Shown here: piece by piece, positions 24,644-33,503 of the stretch
Layout: each line of letters opens with the position of its first letter
Numbering within the stretch: position 1 is the first letter of the stretch
Assembly (NCBI RefSeq): GCF_028694605.1
Contig: NZ_JAQVKP010000014.1
Location: 1 to 35,404, forward strand
Length of the DNA: 35,404 bases
Direction: 5' to 3'
From: Sulfurimonas sp.
Lineage (GTDB): Bacteria; Campylobacterota; Campylobacteria; Campylobacterales; Sulfurimonadaceae
Translations under genes and position numbers: made by a program
The notes under the pieces: model-generated
Database searches by the model: none
What the model was told of the DNA's origin: nothing
The model's input: only the letters and a program-made list of their open reading frames with translations

Positions 24644-25158
24644 AGTCCTTTAGTTGTCAGTAAAAACGTCAAAATCAACGTTAAAACTGCAATCACAGTC
24701 AACCATATTGCAAAGCTAAAAAGACGAAATTTTTTAAGTGCAATGATTGAATTAGCAATGATTTGTTCTGCATAATATTTTTCAATAGCAGTGAAAGATC
24801 TTTCTGGCTTTTCTGTAGAAGAAAACAGTTTTTCTAAATAAGACTTACTATCATACTTGGCGGCATCTCCAAAAAATAATAGATTGTCACTTTCTGTTGG
24901 TTTTTTTGAAGTAACTAACCAAGGTAATTTTAATGATGGTATGAAAGAAATCAAACAAATAAGTAATGATAAAATCAACATAAGCAGTACAAAGTGAATT
25001 ATAGACATTTGTGTTGAACTGATTTCTTGACCTTTGATTGTACGAAGAATGCCGAAAATTAAAAGACCATTCCCGGTCAGTAGCGTTGCCGTTTTTGTTT
25101 CCGCAAACTTTAGCCAGTCATTGATATTTGTGAAAACATTTTTTAATTGTTCATCCAA
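24640..25158 (-). CDS. Pycsar-type two-TM effector (PycTM, DUF5706-like)
   Basis: The 172-aa membrane protein opens with a helical part containing ETKTATLLTGNGLLIFGIL (20-38), a long hydrophobic helix at about 52-73 and another at about 147-167. The loop DNLLFFGDAAKYDSKSYLEKL (91-111) matches the FGxIAxY...YLxxL pattern of the Pycsar effector domain. Known PycTM proteins damage the membrane when bound by cCMP or cUMP. It is the first gene of the pair, translationally coupled to the cyclase (ATGA). Confidence comes from the fold pattern plus the partner gene. Confidence 0.82.
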   Translation of the reverse strand: MDEQLKNVFTNINDWLKFAETKTATLLTGNGLLIFGILRTIKGQEISSTQMSIIHFVLLMLILSLLICLISFIPSLKLPWLVTSKKPTESDNLLFFGDAAKYDSKSYLEKLFSSTEKPERSFTAIEKYYAEQIIANSIIALKKFRLFSFAIWLTVIAVLTLILTFLLTTKGL

Positions 25159-25472
25159 GCTATTATTCCTTTTTACACTTAACTACTTATTCAACCAAGA
25201 CTTTAAATTGATTAGCCAGAAATCTCATAGATACCCAACAGAAAAAATGCGTGTTTACTGGATAAACAACCCTTTTTGAATATTTTACATCAAAAAGATC
25301 AAAATACCTAAAATAATCCAAAATAAAATGTGTATTTTAGACAGAATCATCGAAAGGTGGTTGAATAGAACTATGAATGCAAAGATATTTTTATCTGGAG
25401 AAATTTGGTAATGAAACTAATCACGGGATAAAAATGATAGAATAAATCAGCCAAAGCAATAAAAGAGGATTT
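25159..25472. other. divergent intergenic region
   Basis: About 310 bp between the Pycsar-like operon and the Excalibur-domain gene. It holds the right flanking repeat and AT-rich promoter-like sequence. A 12-codon ORF (25374-25412) has no features of interest. No further gene seen. Confidence 0.5.
25175..25183 (-). repeat. flanking inverted repeat, right copy
   Basis: ACACTTAAC on the plus strand, 17 bp before the effector start codon. It mirrors the left copy at 23899-23907. Confidence 0.45.
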
Positions 25473-25784
25473 ATGCAAAAGGTTTTTTCCGTATCAGTTC
25501 TTGCGCTTTCTTGTCTATACGCTCATCCGGGGAGAACAAATTCTGAAGGGTGTCACAATCAACGAGGCGGTACCTATCATTGTCATGGGAAGAAAGCCAA
25601 AAAGTCTGCTCCCAAAAAAACCATAAACAACGCTTCTACTGATTCAGGACAATATAGTTGTGAAAGAAAATATTGCAAGTATATGACAAGTTGCGACGAA
25701 GCTTATTACCAAATGAATGTATGCGGGCATGCAGGTTTAGATCGAGATCATGACGGAATTCCATGTGAAAATATTTGTCATTGA
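25473..25784 (+). CDS. secreted Excalibur calcium-binding domain protein
   Basis: 103 residues with a signal peptide cut near LYA-HPG. HPGRTNSEGCHNQRGGTYHCHG follows, a His/Cys motif often seen ahead of Excalibur domains. A short Lys linker leads to the C-terminal Excalibur domain (CDEAYYQMNVCGHAGLDRDHDGIPCE), whose DRDHDGIPCE loop is the calcium site. Such proteins are found near surface or nuclease genes; the exact role is unknown. Ribosome site AGAGG lies before the ATG. Confidence 0.8.
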   Translation: MQKVFSVSVLALSCLYAHPGRTNSEGCHNQRGGTYHCHGKKAKKSAPKKTINNASTDSGQYSCERKYCKYMTSCDEAYYQMNVCGHAGLDRDHDGIPCENICH

Positions 25785-25843
25785 TATTTATATGTGAAAA
25801 TATTCAATATAATCTTATAAACAGAAGAGATGAGGGGGTTATT

Positions 25844-27166
25844 ATGGCATTTAGATTTAGAAAAAGTTTTAAAATCGCACCGGGTATAAGAGTTAATGTC
25901 GGCAAAAATGGTGTATCAAGTATTGGCGTTGGACCAAGGGGAGCATCGGTAAGCATAGGGAAACAAGGCATCTATTCCAATGTAGGAATTACCGGGACGG
26001 GACTATCATTCAGAAGTAGAATGGATAACGGCGGAGACCGAAAACGACTGGAAAGAGAAGAAAAGAGACTTTTAAAAGCACAGGAAAAACTTCGGCAATT
26101 GGAAAGACAACATGAGGCTCTCTCCAAGGTTACACTGAAACTTGATGAAAATGGTTCAATTGATATTGTAAACTCTTTTGGAGATCCACTATCAAGGTCT
26201 GAACTGAAAATGATGTGGGAGCAGCAATCGGATACTATCTTGAATTGGTTGCAAGATCAGGCGGACGAAATCAACGGCGACGTTGAACTTCTTGAAAATA
26301 TCTATCAGGAAACAACAGACCCTAATAGTTTACCGGAATACAGTATAAGGGAATTTGAAGAACCAAAGCCTAAAAAGCCTATAGCCGTCAATGGACCCCA
26401 AAAAGATTCTTTCCCAAAATTGGGTTTTTTTGCGAAACTTTTTAAGTCAAAAAGAGAAGCCCATCAAAAGCAACTAGAGGCGATTGAAGAAAAGTACAAA
26501 AACGATGTGGAAAGATGGGAGAAGGAAAAATCGAGACATCATAGTGCATATGAGAATGATCTAAAAGAATGGAAATCTCAAAAAGAGGAATTCGACAAAA
26601 AACAAAAGCATATAAAAGAAAATTTTGAAGTGCTATTGAGAGAAGATCCCAACTTTATGGAAGAGATGCTTGAAGGCGTTTTGAATACTTTGTCATGGCC
26701 AAGAGAGACGCTGATATCTTATGAGATTGACCATGACGGGCAGGAAGTCTGGGTGGACGTGGATCTTCCGGAAATAGAGGATCTACCACAGAAAGTTGCA
26801 TCCATTGCAGCAAGCGGGAAAAAGCTGAATGTCAAGAATAAGCCAAATAAACAGCTTCAACTTGAGTATGCAAAGCATATCCACGGTATTGCTTTTAGAA
26901 TAGCCGGTACAATTTTTGCTACGCTTCCAACCGTTAAAGGGATAATTATTTCCGGCTACTCTCAGAGACTTGATCCGGCAACCGGGAAAGTCAATGATGA
27001 CTACCTTTACAGTTTTAAGATCGAAAAGGATAGTTTCTCTCAAATAGATTTTAATGCTTTGGAGGCAGTAGATCCTATATCGGCAATGGACTTATTTGAA
27101 AAAAGAAAGAAAATGACAGGAATGGGAATTTTTAAAGCCATTGAGCCCTTTGCCAAACTAGGATGA
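25844..27166 (+). CDS. DUF4236 protein with coiled-coil extension
   Basis: Starting at ATG 25844 after GAGGGGG, the first 55 residues are a DUF4236 domain (FRFRKSFKIAPGIRVNVGKNG ... SVSIGKQGIYSNVGITGTG). An in-frame ATG 23 codons upstream lies inside the previous gene's tail and is rejected. A coiled coil follows (RLEREEKRLLKAQEKLRQLERQ), then a Pro-rich linker, a second coiled coil (about 195-260) and a C-terminal alpha/beta domain of about 180 residues I do not recognise (440 aa in all). DUF4236 proteins are usually short, so this is a long variant. Coupled by ATGA to the nuclease gene downstream. Confidence 0.75.
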   Translation: MAFRFRKSFKIAPGIRVNVGKNGVSSIGVGPRGASVSIGKQGIYSNVGITGTGLSFRSRMDNGGDRKRLEREEKRLLKAQEKLRQLERQHEALSKVTLKLDENGSIDIVNSFGDPLSRSELKMMWEQQSDTILNWLQDQADEINGDVELLENIYQETTDPNSLPEYSIREFEEPKPKKPIAVNGPQKDSFPKLGFFAKLFKSKREAHQKQLEAIEEKYKNDVERWEKEKSRHHSAYENDLKEWKSQKEEFDKKQKHIKENFEVLLREDPNFMEEMLEGVLNTLSWPRETLISYEIDHDGQEVWVDVDLPEIEDLPQKVASIAASGKKLNVKNKPNKQLQLEYAKHIHGIAFRIAGTIFATLPTVKGIIISGYSQRLDPATGKVNDDYLYSFKIEKDSFSQIDFNALEAVDPISAMDLFEKRKKMTGMGIFKAIEPFAKLG

Positions 27167-27861
27167 TGAAAATTATCAATAAAATGTTTTTGCTTTTTAT
27201 GGTTGTTTTTAACATATCTTTTGCAAAAGACATACAGTCTCTCCTTAACATAGTCAATGGTGCAAGCGCAGAATGCGTGATGCACTATTTTTATACCAAT
27301 AGCGGTTGGACCAAAATGGAAGGACAGATAGGACGTGGCGGTATTGACGGGCTTTACTATAAGTTGCGAGGTGGTCAGATCAAAGAAGTCTTGGTGGCAG
27401 AGAGTAAATGGAATACCTCACAATTAGGCAGAAGCGGCAAGAATAAAGCCGTGAAACAGATGTCTAAAGAGTGGGTATTGCGCACTATGAACAAACTTGT
27501 CAAAAAGATGTCTTCACAAACGTATGCAACACTTAAACGCTTGATTGAAAACGATCAATACAGAGCAAGACTGTTTCGCCTGAAGCCTACATCAGGCAAT
27601 GCAATTCAGATCAGTATCTATAGGATCAAAAATAAGGGCTTAAAAGCCTTTGATGAGATAGTTGATACCCAACTGGCCCCTATTGATATAAACAAGCCTA
27701 AAAACAGTTTTGAGAGGCGTATAATTGATGCCTATAAGCTCATAGGCACCCTCCTGTTCTACTGGGTTTTGTGTCGCCATGACCAGAAAGGGAAGATCAA
27801 TCTTGAACGTGTCATCGCCTATCGTTACCTGACGCTCCTGCATCACTTCCAGCAGGGCTGA
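27163..27861 (+). pseudogene. exported PD-(D/E)XK-like nuclease with replaced C-terminus
   Basis: The 232-aa ORF starts with a signal peptide (FLLFMVVFNISFA, cut near residue 21). A nuclease core follows: GRGGIDGLYYKLRGG, with D62, then EVLVAESKW with E80-x-K82, the D...ExK arrangement of PD-(D/E)XK enzymes. Original sequence runs to about residue 191 (27735). From there the frame reads backwards through a moxR fragment, so the last 40 residues are junk fusion. The signal peptide and the coupled DUF4236 gene suggest a periplasmic or secreted DNase or toxin. Whether the fused protein works is unknown. Confidence 0.65.
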
Positions 27862-28200
27862 CTGCACCTTCGCTGGCGCACGGTTGATCTCATCGGCCAA
27901 TAGAAGGTTGGTAAATACCGGGCCTTTTTTGATCTTAAAAGAGTTGCTGGAAGGATCATAGATCTCTGTCCCGATAATATCCGAAGGGAGCAGATCAGGC
28001 GTGAACTGCACACGTTTGAAGTTCAACCCAAGCGTCTTTGCCAGCGCGTTGACAGCTGTGGTCTTTGCCAGACCAGGAACACCTTCAAGAAGGATATGGC
28101 CTCTGCAGATAAGGCCTGCCAGCAACCCTTCAACCATCTTCTCCTGTCCTACAAGAACTTTGGATATCTCAGATTTAATATCGGCAATAACTTGACTCAC
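27640..28200 (-). pseudogene. moxR AAA+ ATPase, 3' truncated
   Basis: GTG start at 28200 after AGGAGAAG. Residues 1-155 are a good MoxR: Walker A EGVPGLAKTT (39-48), Walker B LLLADEINRAPAKVQSALLE (99-118) and sensor 1 MATQNPVEQEGAYEL (141-155). After L155 (27736) the usual PEAQLDRF is replaced by unrelated residues encoded antisense to the nuclease gene. The lid and C-terminal domains are missing. It lies downstream of hlyD on the same strand. MoxR partners (DUF58, VWA proteins) are absent. Confidence 0.85.
27730..27747. repeat. palindrome at the nuclease/moxR junction
   Basis: GCCTAT-AAGCTC-ATAGGC. The inferred breakpoint (27735/27736) is between its left arm and spacer. The same arms with the same 6-bp spacer recur at 28216-28233. 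Confidence 0.55.
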
Positions 28201-28215
28201 ATTCTTCTCCTATCT

Positions 28216-28233
28216 GCCTATATATGAATAGGC
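28216..28233. repeat. second GCCTAT-N6-ATAGGC palindrome
   Basis: GCCTAT-ATATGA-ATAGGC, 16 bp upstream of the moxR start codon. With the junction copy it brackets the moxR fragment. Could be an operator of moxR or a recombination site. Confidence 0.5.
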
Positions 28234-28298
28234 TGAGTATACTTTAGCGAAATTAATTGAAAGTAAATAAGACCCCTCATTTTAGGAGCAGAACGCTA

Positions 28299-29465
28299 TT
28301 AACGTTCTACAAATGCTTCATTCAGTGTTTTGGTGAGTGGCTTGGTGATATATTGCCATACAGTTCTTTCCCCGGTAATGATATCAACCTGTGCGGTCAT
28401 TCCCGGGCTGACATCTATCCTTCTGCCGTTTTTTGCAATCAGTGTTGTGTCGTTTAATATTACTTTCACTTTAAAGTAATATTTGTCGCCCCTATCAGTT
28501 TTCTCGATCAGTGTATCCGGGCTGATATAGGCGATCTCTCCATCGAAAATTCCATAGATACTGTAGTCATACGCATCCAGTTTTACCGCTACCTTCTGAC
28601 CCTTCTGAACAAACGATACATCCGATGTCGGCAGCTTGGCTTCAATGATCAGCTTATCGCCGAACGGCACGAGTTGCATGATGACATCACCGGCCCTGAC
28701 CCTTGCTCCTTTGGTGGTAAGAAGAATATTTTTAACTATAGCATCCATGGGAGACCTTATATCCGTCCACTCCAAAGTAATTTTTCTATCTGCCAACTCC
28801 TGTTCTTTCATGGAGAGCTCCTCTTCCGCTCTGGTCATATCTGTTTGTGAATCCTGAAAATACTTGTTTTGCACATTTGAGAGGTTTCCCTTGAGATCTG
28901 CGATCTGTCGTTTCAGCTTAATGATCTCCGCCGAACCGATATCACCCGTCTTAAGAAGTGGCAGGTTGTTTTCAAGCTCCTCTTGTGCCAATGCCAGGGA
29001 TTCGTTGATCGCTGCAGTCTGGTCTCTAATCGCCTGCTGGCGTCTTTTAAAGAGTTCTGTCTGATTTGCTATAAACTCCGGATACTCTTTAAGCTCATCG
29101 GGAAAAACCAAAGGTTTATCAAACACTTCAGCCTGAAGTCTGATCAGCGTTGCTTTCAAAGCCGCCACTTTCGACTTGCTCTCATCATATCCGGCTTTCG
29201 CCTTCTCCTGTTCCAGCAAAATCAGTCTCTGTCCCTCTTTTACATGCTCTCCTTCTTTGACATATATCTTTTCTATCACACCATCAGTGGCAGCCTGAAT
29301 CTCCTGTGTTTTGGCGGTAGCTATCACTTGACCCTCGGCATGTGATATCTGATCCAGTGTAGCAAACTGTGACCAGATCAAAAATGGAACGATCAATAAA
29401 AAAAGTGAGCCAAAAATAATCCATAACGGATTGACTTTTGTGATCAATGGTATGTGTTCTCTCAT
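28299..29465 (-). CDS. HlyD-family membrane fusion protein of a type I secretion system
   Basis: 388 residues: one N-terminal membrane helix (about 15-32), then the biotinyl-like motif (IEKIYVKEGEHVKEGQRLILLE) split by a long coiled coil (about 80-230). The barrel part follows (RVRAGDVIMQLVPFGDKLIIEAKL), and the C-terminal PGMTAQVDIITGERTVWQYI is typical of HlyD/LapC. It links the ABC transporter to the outer-membrane channel. Its start overlaps the ABC gene stop (ATGA). Last gene of the tolC-ABC-hlyD order. Confidence 0.92.
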   Translation of the reverse strand: MREHIPLITKVNPLWIIFGSLFLLIVPFLIWSQFATLDQISHAEGQVIATAKTQEIQAATDGVIEKIYVKEGEHVKEGQRLILLEQEKAKAGYDESKSKVAALKATLIRLQAEVFDKPLVFPDELKEYPEFIANQTELFKRRQQAIRDQTAAINESLALAQEELENNLPLLKTGDIGSAEIIKLKRQIADLKGNLSNVQNKYFQDSQTDMTRAEEELSMKEQELADRKITLEWTDIRSPMDAIVKNILLTTKGARVRAGDVIMQLVPFGDKLIIEAKLPTSDVSFVQKGQKVAVKLDAYDYSIYGIFDGEIAYISPDTLIEKTDRGDKYYFKVKVILNDTTLIAKNGRRIDVSPGMTAQVDIITGERTVWQYITKPLTKTLNEAFVER

Positions 29466-31684
29466 GCGTTACTCTTTTCTTGTTGATTTGATGCGGGTGG
29501 CGTATTTGCAGTAGCTGTCTTTGCAGAAGAGTGCGCTGCAGCCTGTTGTTGCGCATTTGCCAACCTCCCAGGGATTTCATCCCTTGCACCATCCATCACA
29601 ATACCCTGAGGTGTCATGATAATAATCCGATCCACCAGTTTCAACAATGCAGGCTTATGCGTGACAACAACCAAGGTCTGCTCTTTTGAGATATTTGACC
29701 CCAAAATATGTATAATCCTCTTCTCTGTCATATCATCCATATTGGCTGTCGGTTCGTCCAGTAACCATATTTTCGGGTTTGTCAGCAGCATTCTTGTGAT
29801 AACGATCAGTTGTTTTTGCCCGCCCGATACACTGTTGCCGCCTTCGGGCACAATCGTATCAAGCCCTTTGGGCAAACTGTTGATCAGCATATTCAGTCCG
29901 GTTCTCTTCGCTGCCTCCATGATCTGCATATCATCCACCCCGACAAGCCCCATGACAAGGTTGTCCCTAAGTGTTCCCGATATCAGTCGAGTATTTTGGG
30001 AAAGATACCCTATCGTTTCGCTAAGTTTGTCTCTTGCGATCTGTTGAATATCGATATTGTTAAGCAAAATCTTCCCTTCTGTCGGCGCATAGAGTCCGGC
30101 TAACAACTTAAGAAGAGTGGACTTGCCAGAACCGATGACTCCGAGGATAGCGATCTTCTCTCCAGGTTTTATCGTCAGATTGGATATAGCAACAGTTGCC
30201 ATATCTTCACCGTAATTAAATTTTACATTGTTGCAAGTATATACCGGTGCGTGAATTTCAGGAAAAAGAGGTCTTTCAATCCCTTCGTTGTCATTTGGCA
30301 GTGCATAGATATTGTCTATATCTTTGAGCGATATTTTCGCCCTTCCCCACTGTATAAATATGTTTGGCAACATTGCCAGAGGAGAGAGCACTCTACCTGA
30401 AAGGATAGATATAGCGATCAATCCCCCCATCGTCAGTGTATCTGTTGTGCTGACGATATATGCACCTAGTGCGACAAGCCCGACATAACTCAGTTGTTGA
30501 AAAAAAGCTGCTATATAACCTGACAATTCACTGTAGTGTCTGATACCTATATCATCATAAATAGCATCCTCGCTTAAGGCGCTCCATTTGTTTAGTACAG
30601 CATAACCGTGACCGGAAGATTTTACTGTCTCTACACTCTCTACTGCTTCTACAAGAAGGCCCAGTTTTTTGTTTGATGCTGCAACGGACTGCATTGTAAG
30701 AAACTCTATCTTCTTTTTAAAGAAAAATGCCATCAGCAGTGAGAGGAGAAAGAATATCATGGGAACCAACCCCATATAAAGCCCACCAATCATCATAATA
30801 ATGGCAAGAAAAAACAGGGTAAACGGTAGGTCTATAATAAAATAGAGTGCCGCTGTCGATACAAAAGAGCGGATTGTAGCATAGCTTTGAAGCTGGGCTG
30901 ACAAGGTACCGATACTTTGCGGCATGGCATCAAGCCGGATCTTTAAAAAACGGTCAAAAATATTGTGTGAATAGCTTTTGTCTATTTTTACTGAGGCATG
31001 ATCAAGAATCACCGATCTGGCGACCTTGAGTATCATCTCCAGCAATATTGCGATAAATACACCGACAACAAGCCACATCAATGTGGACATTCCATGGGTT
31101 GGGATGACCCTGTCATACACCTGCATACTGAAAAATGAAGTTCCAAGAGCCAGGAAGTTGATGCTAAATGTTGCAATCGCCGCATGAACAATACGCGGTT
31201 TTTCTTTGAGAGCAACTTTCCTAAACATCTCATAGGCACTTTTGCTCGCTTTGGCTTTTCTTTTTTCCCGTATAGGAGTGTAAAGCACCGCCCCATCGAG
31301 CTTATGGTATCTTACCCCCTTCCTACTGTCGCACTTGTATTGTCCGTTTGGAAGCTCTTCGAGTACGATACATGCCCCCTCGCCGGGAATTAAGGCAAGT
31401 GAGGGCAACATCTCTGCATTGATACTCGTTGTCCATTTTGGCTTGATGAGGCTGAATGCATCAAAAATTTTCTCATAATAGACAACAGTAACTTTATTGC
31501 TTGCACTACTATGGGTCAAGAGTTGTTTTTCAAGCGCATCATACTCATATTTTGAAAGTTGAAAATTTGAAAAATGCGGTAGCGAACACACTTGCATCAG
31601 CCATGCGCCATCTTCTTTTAGTGCCTCAATACTGTTGTAAAATTCACCTTGAATCTTATTGGCTTCATTCTCTTTTGGTCTCAT
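29462..31684 (-). CDS. type I secretion ABC transporter (LapB-like)
   Basis: A 740-aa half transporter. The N-terminal 150 residues resemble a C39 peptidase-like domain without the catalytic Cys motif, as in LapB-type exporters that do not cut a leader. Membrane helices lie at about 168-440. The nucleotide-binding domain has Walker A GVIGSGKST (515-523), signature VSGGQ (619-623) and Walker B IWLLDEPT (D643). The tail is Ala/Gln/Ser-rich and low in complexity. It exports large adhesins, here probably the divergent BapA-like protein. Confidence 0.92.
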   Translation of the reverse strand: MRPKENEANKIQGEFYNSIEALKEDGAWLMQVCSLPHFSNFQLSKYEYDALEKQLLTHSSASNKVTVVYYEKIFDAFSLIKPKWTTSINAEMLPSLALIPGEGACIVLEELPNGQYKCDSRKGVRYHKLDGAVLYTPIREKRKAKASKSAYEMFRKVALKEKPRIVHAAIATFSINFLALGTSFFSMQVYDRVIPTHGMSTLMWLVVGVFIAILLEMILKVARSVILDHASVKIDKSYSHNIFDRFLKIRLDAMPQSIGTLSAQLQSYATIRSFVSTAALYFIIDLPFTLFFLAIIMMIGGLYMGLVPMIFFLLSLLMAFFFKKKIEFLTMQSVAASNKKLGLLVEAVESVETVKSSGHGYAVLNKWSALSEDAIYDDIGIRHYSELSGYIAAFFQQLSYVGLVALGAYIVSTTDTLTMGGLIAISILSGRVLSPLAMLPNIFIQWGRAKISLKDIDNIYALPNDNEGIERPLFPEIHAPVYTCNNVKFNYGEDMATVAISNLTIKPGEKIAILGVIGSGKSTLLKLLAGLYAPTEGKILLNNIDIQQIARDKLSETIGYLSQNTRLISGTLRDNLVMGLVGVDDMQIMEAAKRTGLNMLINSLPKGLDTIVPEGGNSVSGGQKQLIVITRMLLTNPKIWLLDEPTANMDDMTEKRIIHILGSNISKEQTLVVVTHKPALLKLVDRIIIMTPQGIVMDGARDEIPGRLANAQQQAAAHSSAKTATANTPPASNQQEKSNA

Positions 31685-31825
31685 TTAACTCCCATCATTT
31701 TTATTTCTTAACAATATATGCTAGATTATTAATGATATTTCTTATGCTGCACACTCATTTCTACTCGCCTTTTGTTATCCTTCCTGCTTAGCATTTCTGT
31801 GTTTCTTGGCTTCCGTTTTCGTTTT

Positions 31826-33160
31826 TTAATGCTCTTTGGCAGGCAATATATTCATAGAGGGGATAAATACTTTTTCCGTCTCTTCGGACGATGCGGTTTT
31901 TGTTGGCTCTTTTTGCTCTGTATCCGGCAATATCTTCATTATATCGCTTTTTCCGCTCAAGAGTAAAAGCTGGTATATGGAGACCAAAAGTGTCGATTGG
32001 GTCTCTGCAAATGCCATTTGGTTTTGTGTCAATTCCCTGGAGGTATTTACCAAATCAAGCCACTGCCTTTTCCCTGCCAGAAACAATCTGGTGTAAGATT
32101 CAAAGACTTTTTGGGATGAGGAGATCGAACCAGATTGCGAATTCACCCGACTTGAAGACGAGATATAGTCATTATAGGCAAACATAATCTTGTTGATAAG
32201 ATCCTGCCGGGTTGCAAGCTTCTCCTGTCTCAGCTGCATGATTTTCGCTTTTGCCTGTTCTACTCCCGACACTGCTGAGAGACCAGCTCCAAATGAGGCA
32301 TCAACTCCGACATAAACCCTTGTTTCTCTAGTGCTGTCGCTATAATAGTCATCGCTTCCGATCCCCTTTTGTACTTTCAGAGAAACATTCGGCATAAAGA
32401 CTGCTTCAGCCTGTGATTTTTCCGCTTTGGCATAGTCTATCAATGCATCATATCTCTTCAATGTAGGATGGGTTTTTATCATCATCTCTATCATATTGTC
32501 CAGAGCATCGAAATCAAAAGAGGTTCGCCCTTTAACCTCCAGCTTTCCTTTAAAATTATGATTGGTTAACAGCTCTATCTGGGAGAGTGATGCCTGCATA
32601 GTCGCTTTTGCATAGTTGATATCTGTCTGCGTCTGATAAAGCCGCGCCCTTAAAAGCTCCATATCCGAACTGGAAGATACGCCCGCTTCTATACGCCTGG
32701 CAAGCATATCCTTGAGAGTATTCAGCCGCTTTTGACCCTCCGATAATGCTTCAAGATCACCCTGAGATTTCAGATAGCTCTTCAGTGCATTCAGCAATAC
32801 ATCTACCAACATATATCCGCTTTCGCCCAAACCGGATTCAGAATGATGCCGATTGGCAACGGCCATATCATATGTGGCGTCCAGTTTGCCCCCGGTCCAC
32901 AAAGGTTGTGATACTGCGACGGTTCCGTCCCATGCCTTCTTTTGGTTGACACCCTGGTTCGCGCTCAAAGAGAGTGTCGGGAAATAGTTCCATTTTGCAC
33001 TCTCTACCTGGGCGTCAGCACCCCTTATCATATGCGCTTGCATTTTGATATTCGGATGATTTTTGATCACCATAGAAACCAACTCATTGACACTATAGAA
33101 GTCTTTTGCCCATACCATACTACTAAGTCCGACAATCAAAATCAAACAAATATTTCTCAC
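31826..33160 (-). CDS. TolC-family outer-membrane channel
   Basis: 444 residues with a signal peptide cut after VWA (about 18) and two TolC repeats of coiled helices (from VNELVSMVIKNHPNIKMQAH and from LDNMIEMMIKTHPTLKRYD), typical of the T1SS outer-membrane factor LapE/AggA. The start is GTG at 33160 after AAGGGGAA. A Glu/Lys/Thr-rich tail follows the last helix. It is the first gene of the secretion operon; a 141-bp gap separates it from the ABC gene. Confidence 0.9.
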   Translation of the reverse strand: MRNICLILIVGLSSMVWAKDFYSVNELVSMVIKNHPNIKMQAHMIRGADAQVESAKWNYFPTLSLSANQGVNQKKAWDGTVAVSQPLWTGGKLDATYDMAVANRHHSESGLGESGYMLVDVLLNALKSYLKSQGDLEALSEGQKRLNTLKDMLARRIEAGVSSSSDMELLRARLYQTQTDINYAKATMQASLSQIELLTNHNFKGKLEVKGRTSFDFDALDNMIEMMIKTHPTLKRYDALIDYAKAEKSQAEAVFMPNVSLKVQKGIGSDDYYSDSTRETRVYVGVDASFGAGLSAVSGVEQAKAKIMQLRQEKLATRQDLINKIMFAYNDYISSSSRVNSQSGSISSSQKVFESYTRLFLAGKRQWLDLVNTSRELTQNQMAFAETQSTLLVSIYQLLLLSGKSDIMKILPDTEQKEPTKTASSEETEKVFIPSMNILPAKEH

Positions 33161-33200
33161 TGTTCCCCTTTTTGCCCAATGTATTTAAAATGGGGCTTGA

Positions 33201-33295
33201 CTAGTTTAGAGGGTCATTTCTGAAGATTTTTAACAGCAATCTTCACCTCTATGATTGAACTTCAATTCACACTCTTTAAGGTGCAAATTGAAGTT
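33201..33295 (-). pseudogene. IS1595-family transposase tail, decayed
   Basis: On the minus strand the sequence reads NFNLHLKECELKFNHRGED, then after a one-base shift LLKIFRNDPLN and a stop. This is the typical C-terminal end of IS1595 (ISXO2-like) DDE transposases (LKECEFRFNxR...LLKxLRxNPL). Upstream codons are broken by a stop. No terminal repeats or other part of the element are visible. Confidence 0.65.
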
Positions 33296-33503
33296 TTCTT
33301 ATCCAATTTTTCATCGGTATATCGTACCTTCTAGAGACTTTATATCTAATTAAGTTGTCTTAAAGCGGATTTAAATCACTTCTTGATATACTAAAACATA
33401 AACAAAAACACGGTCGATTGAAAAAAGAATTTAAAGTTGGAATACCCCAACAAAGCAGTTAAGAGTTGGTTCGATATAGAACCCCAAATTTTAAGATTTC
33501 ACC

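Noticed and set aside
27736..27861. Last 40 codons of the nuclease frame as a real domain
   Set aside because: They are the antisense of the conserved moxR sequence (QNPVEQEGAYEL region), so they arise from the fusion.
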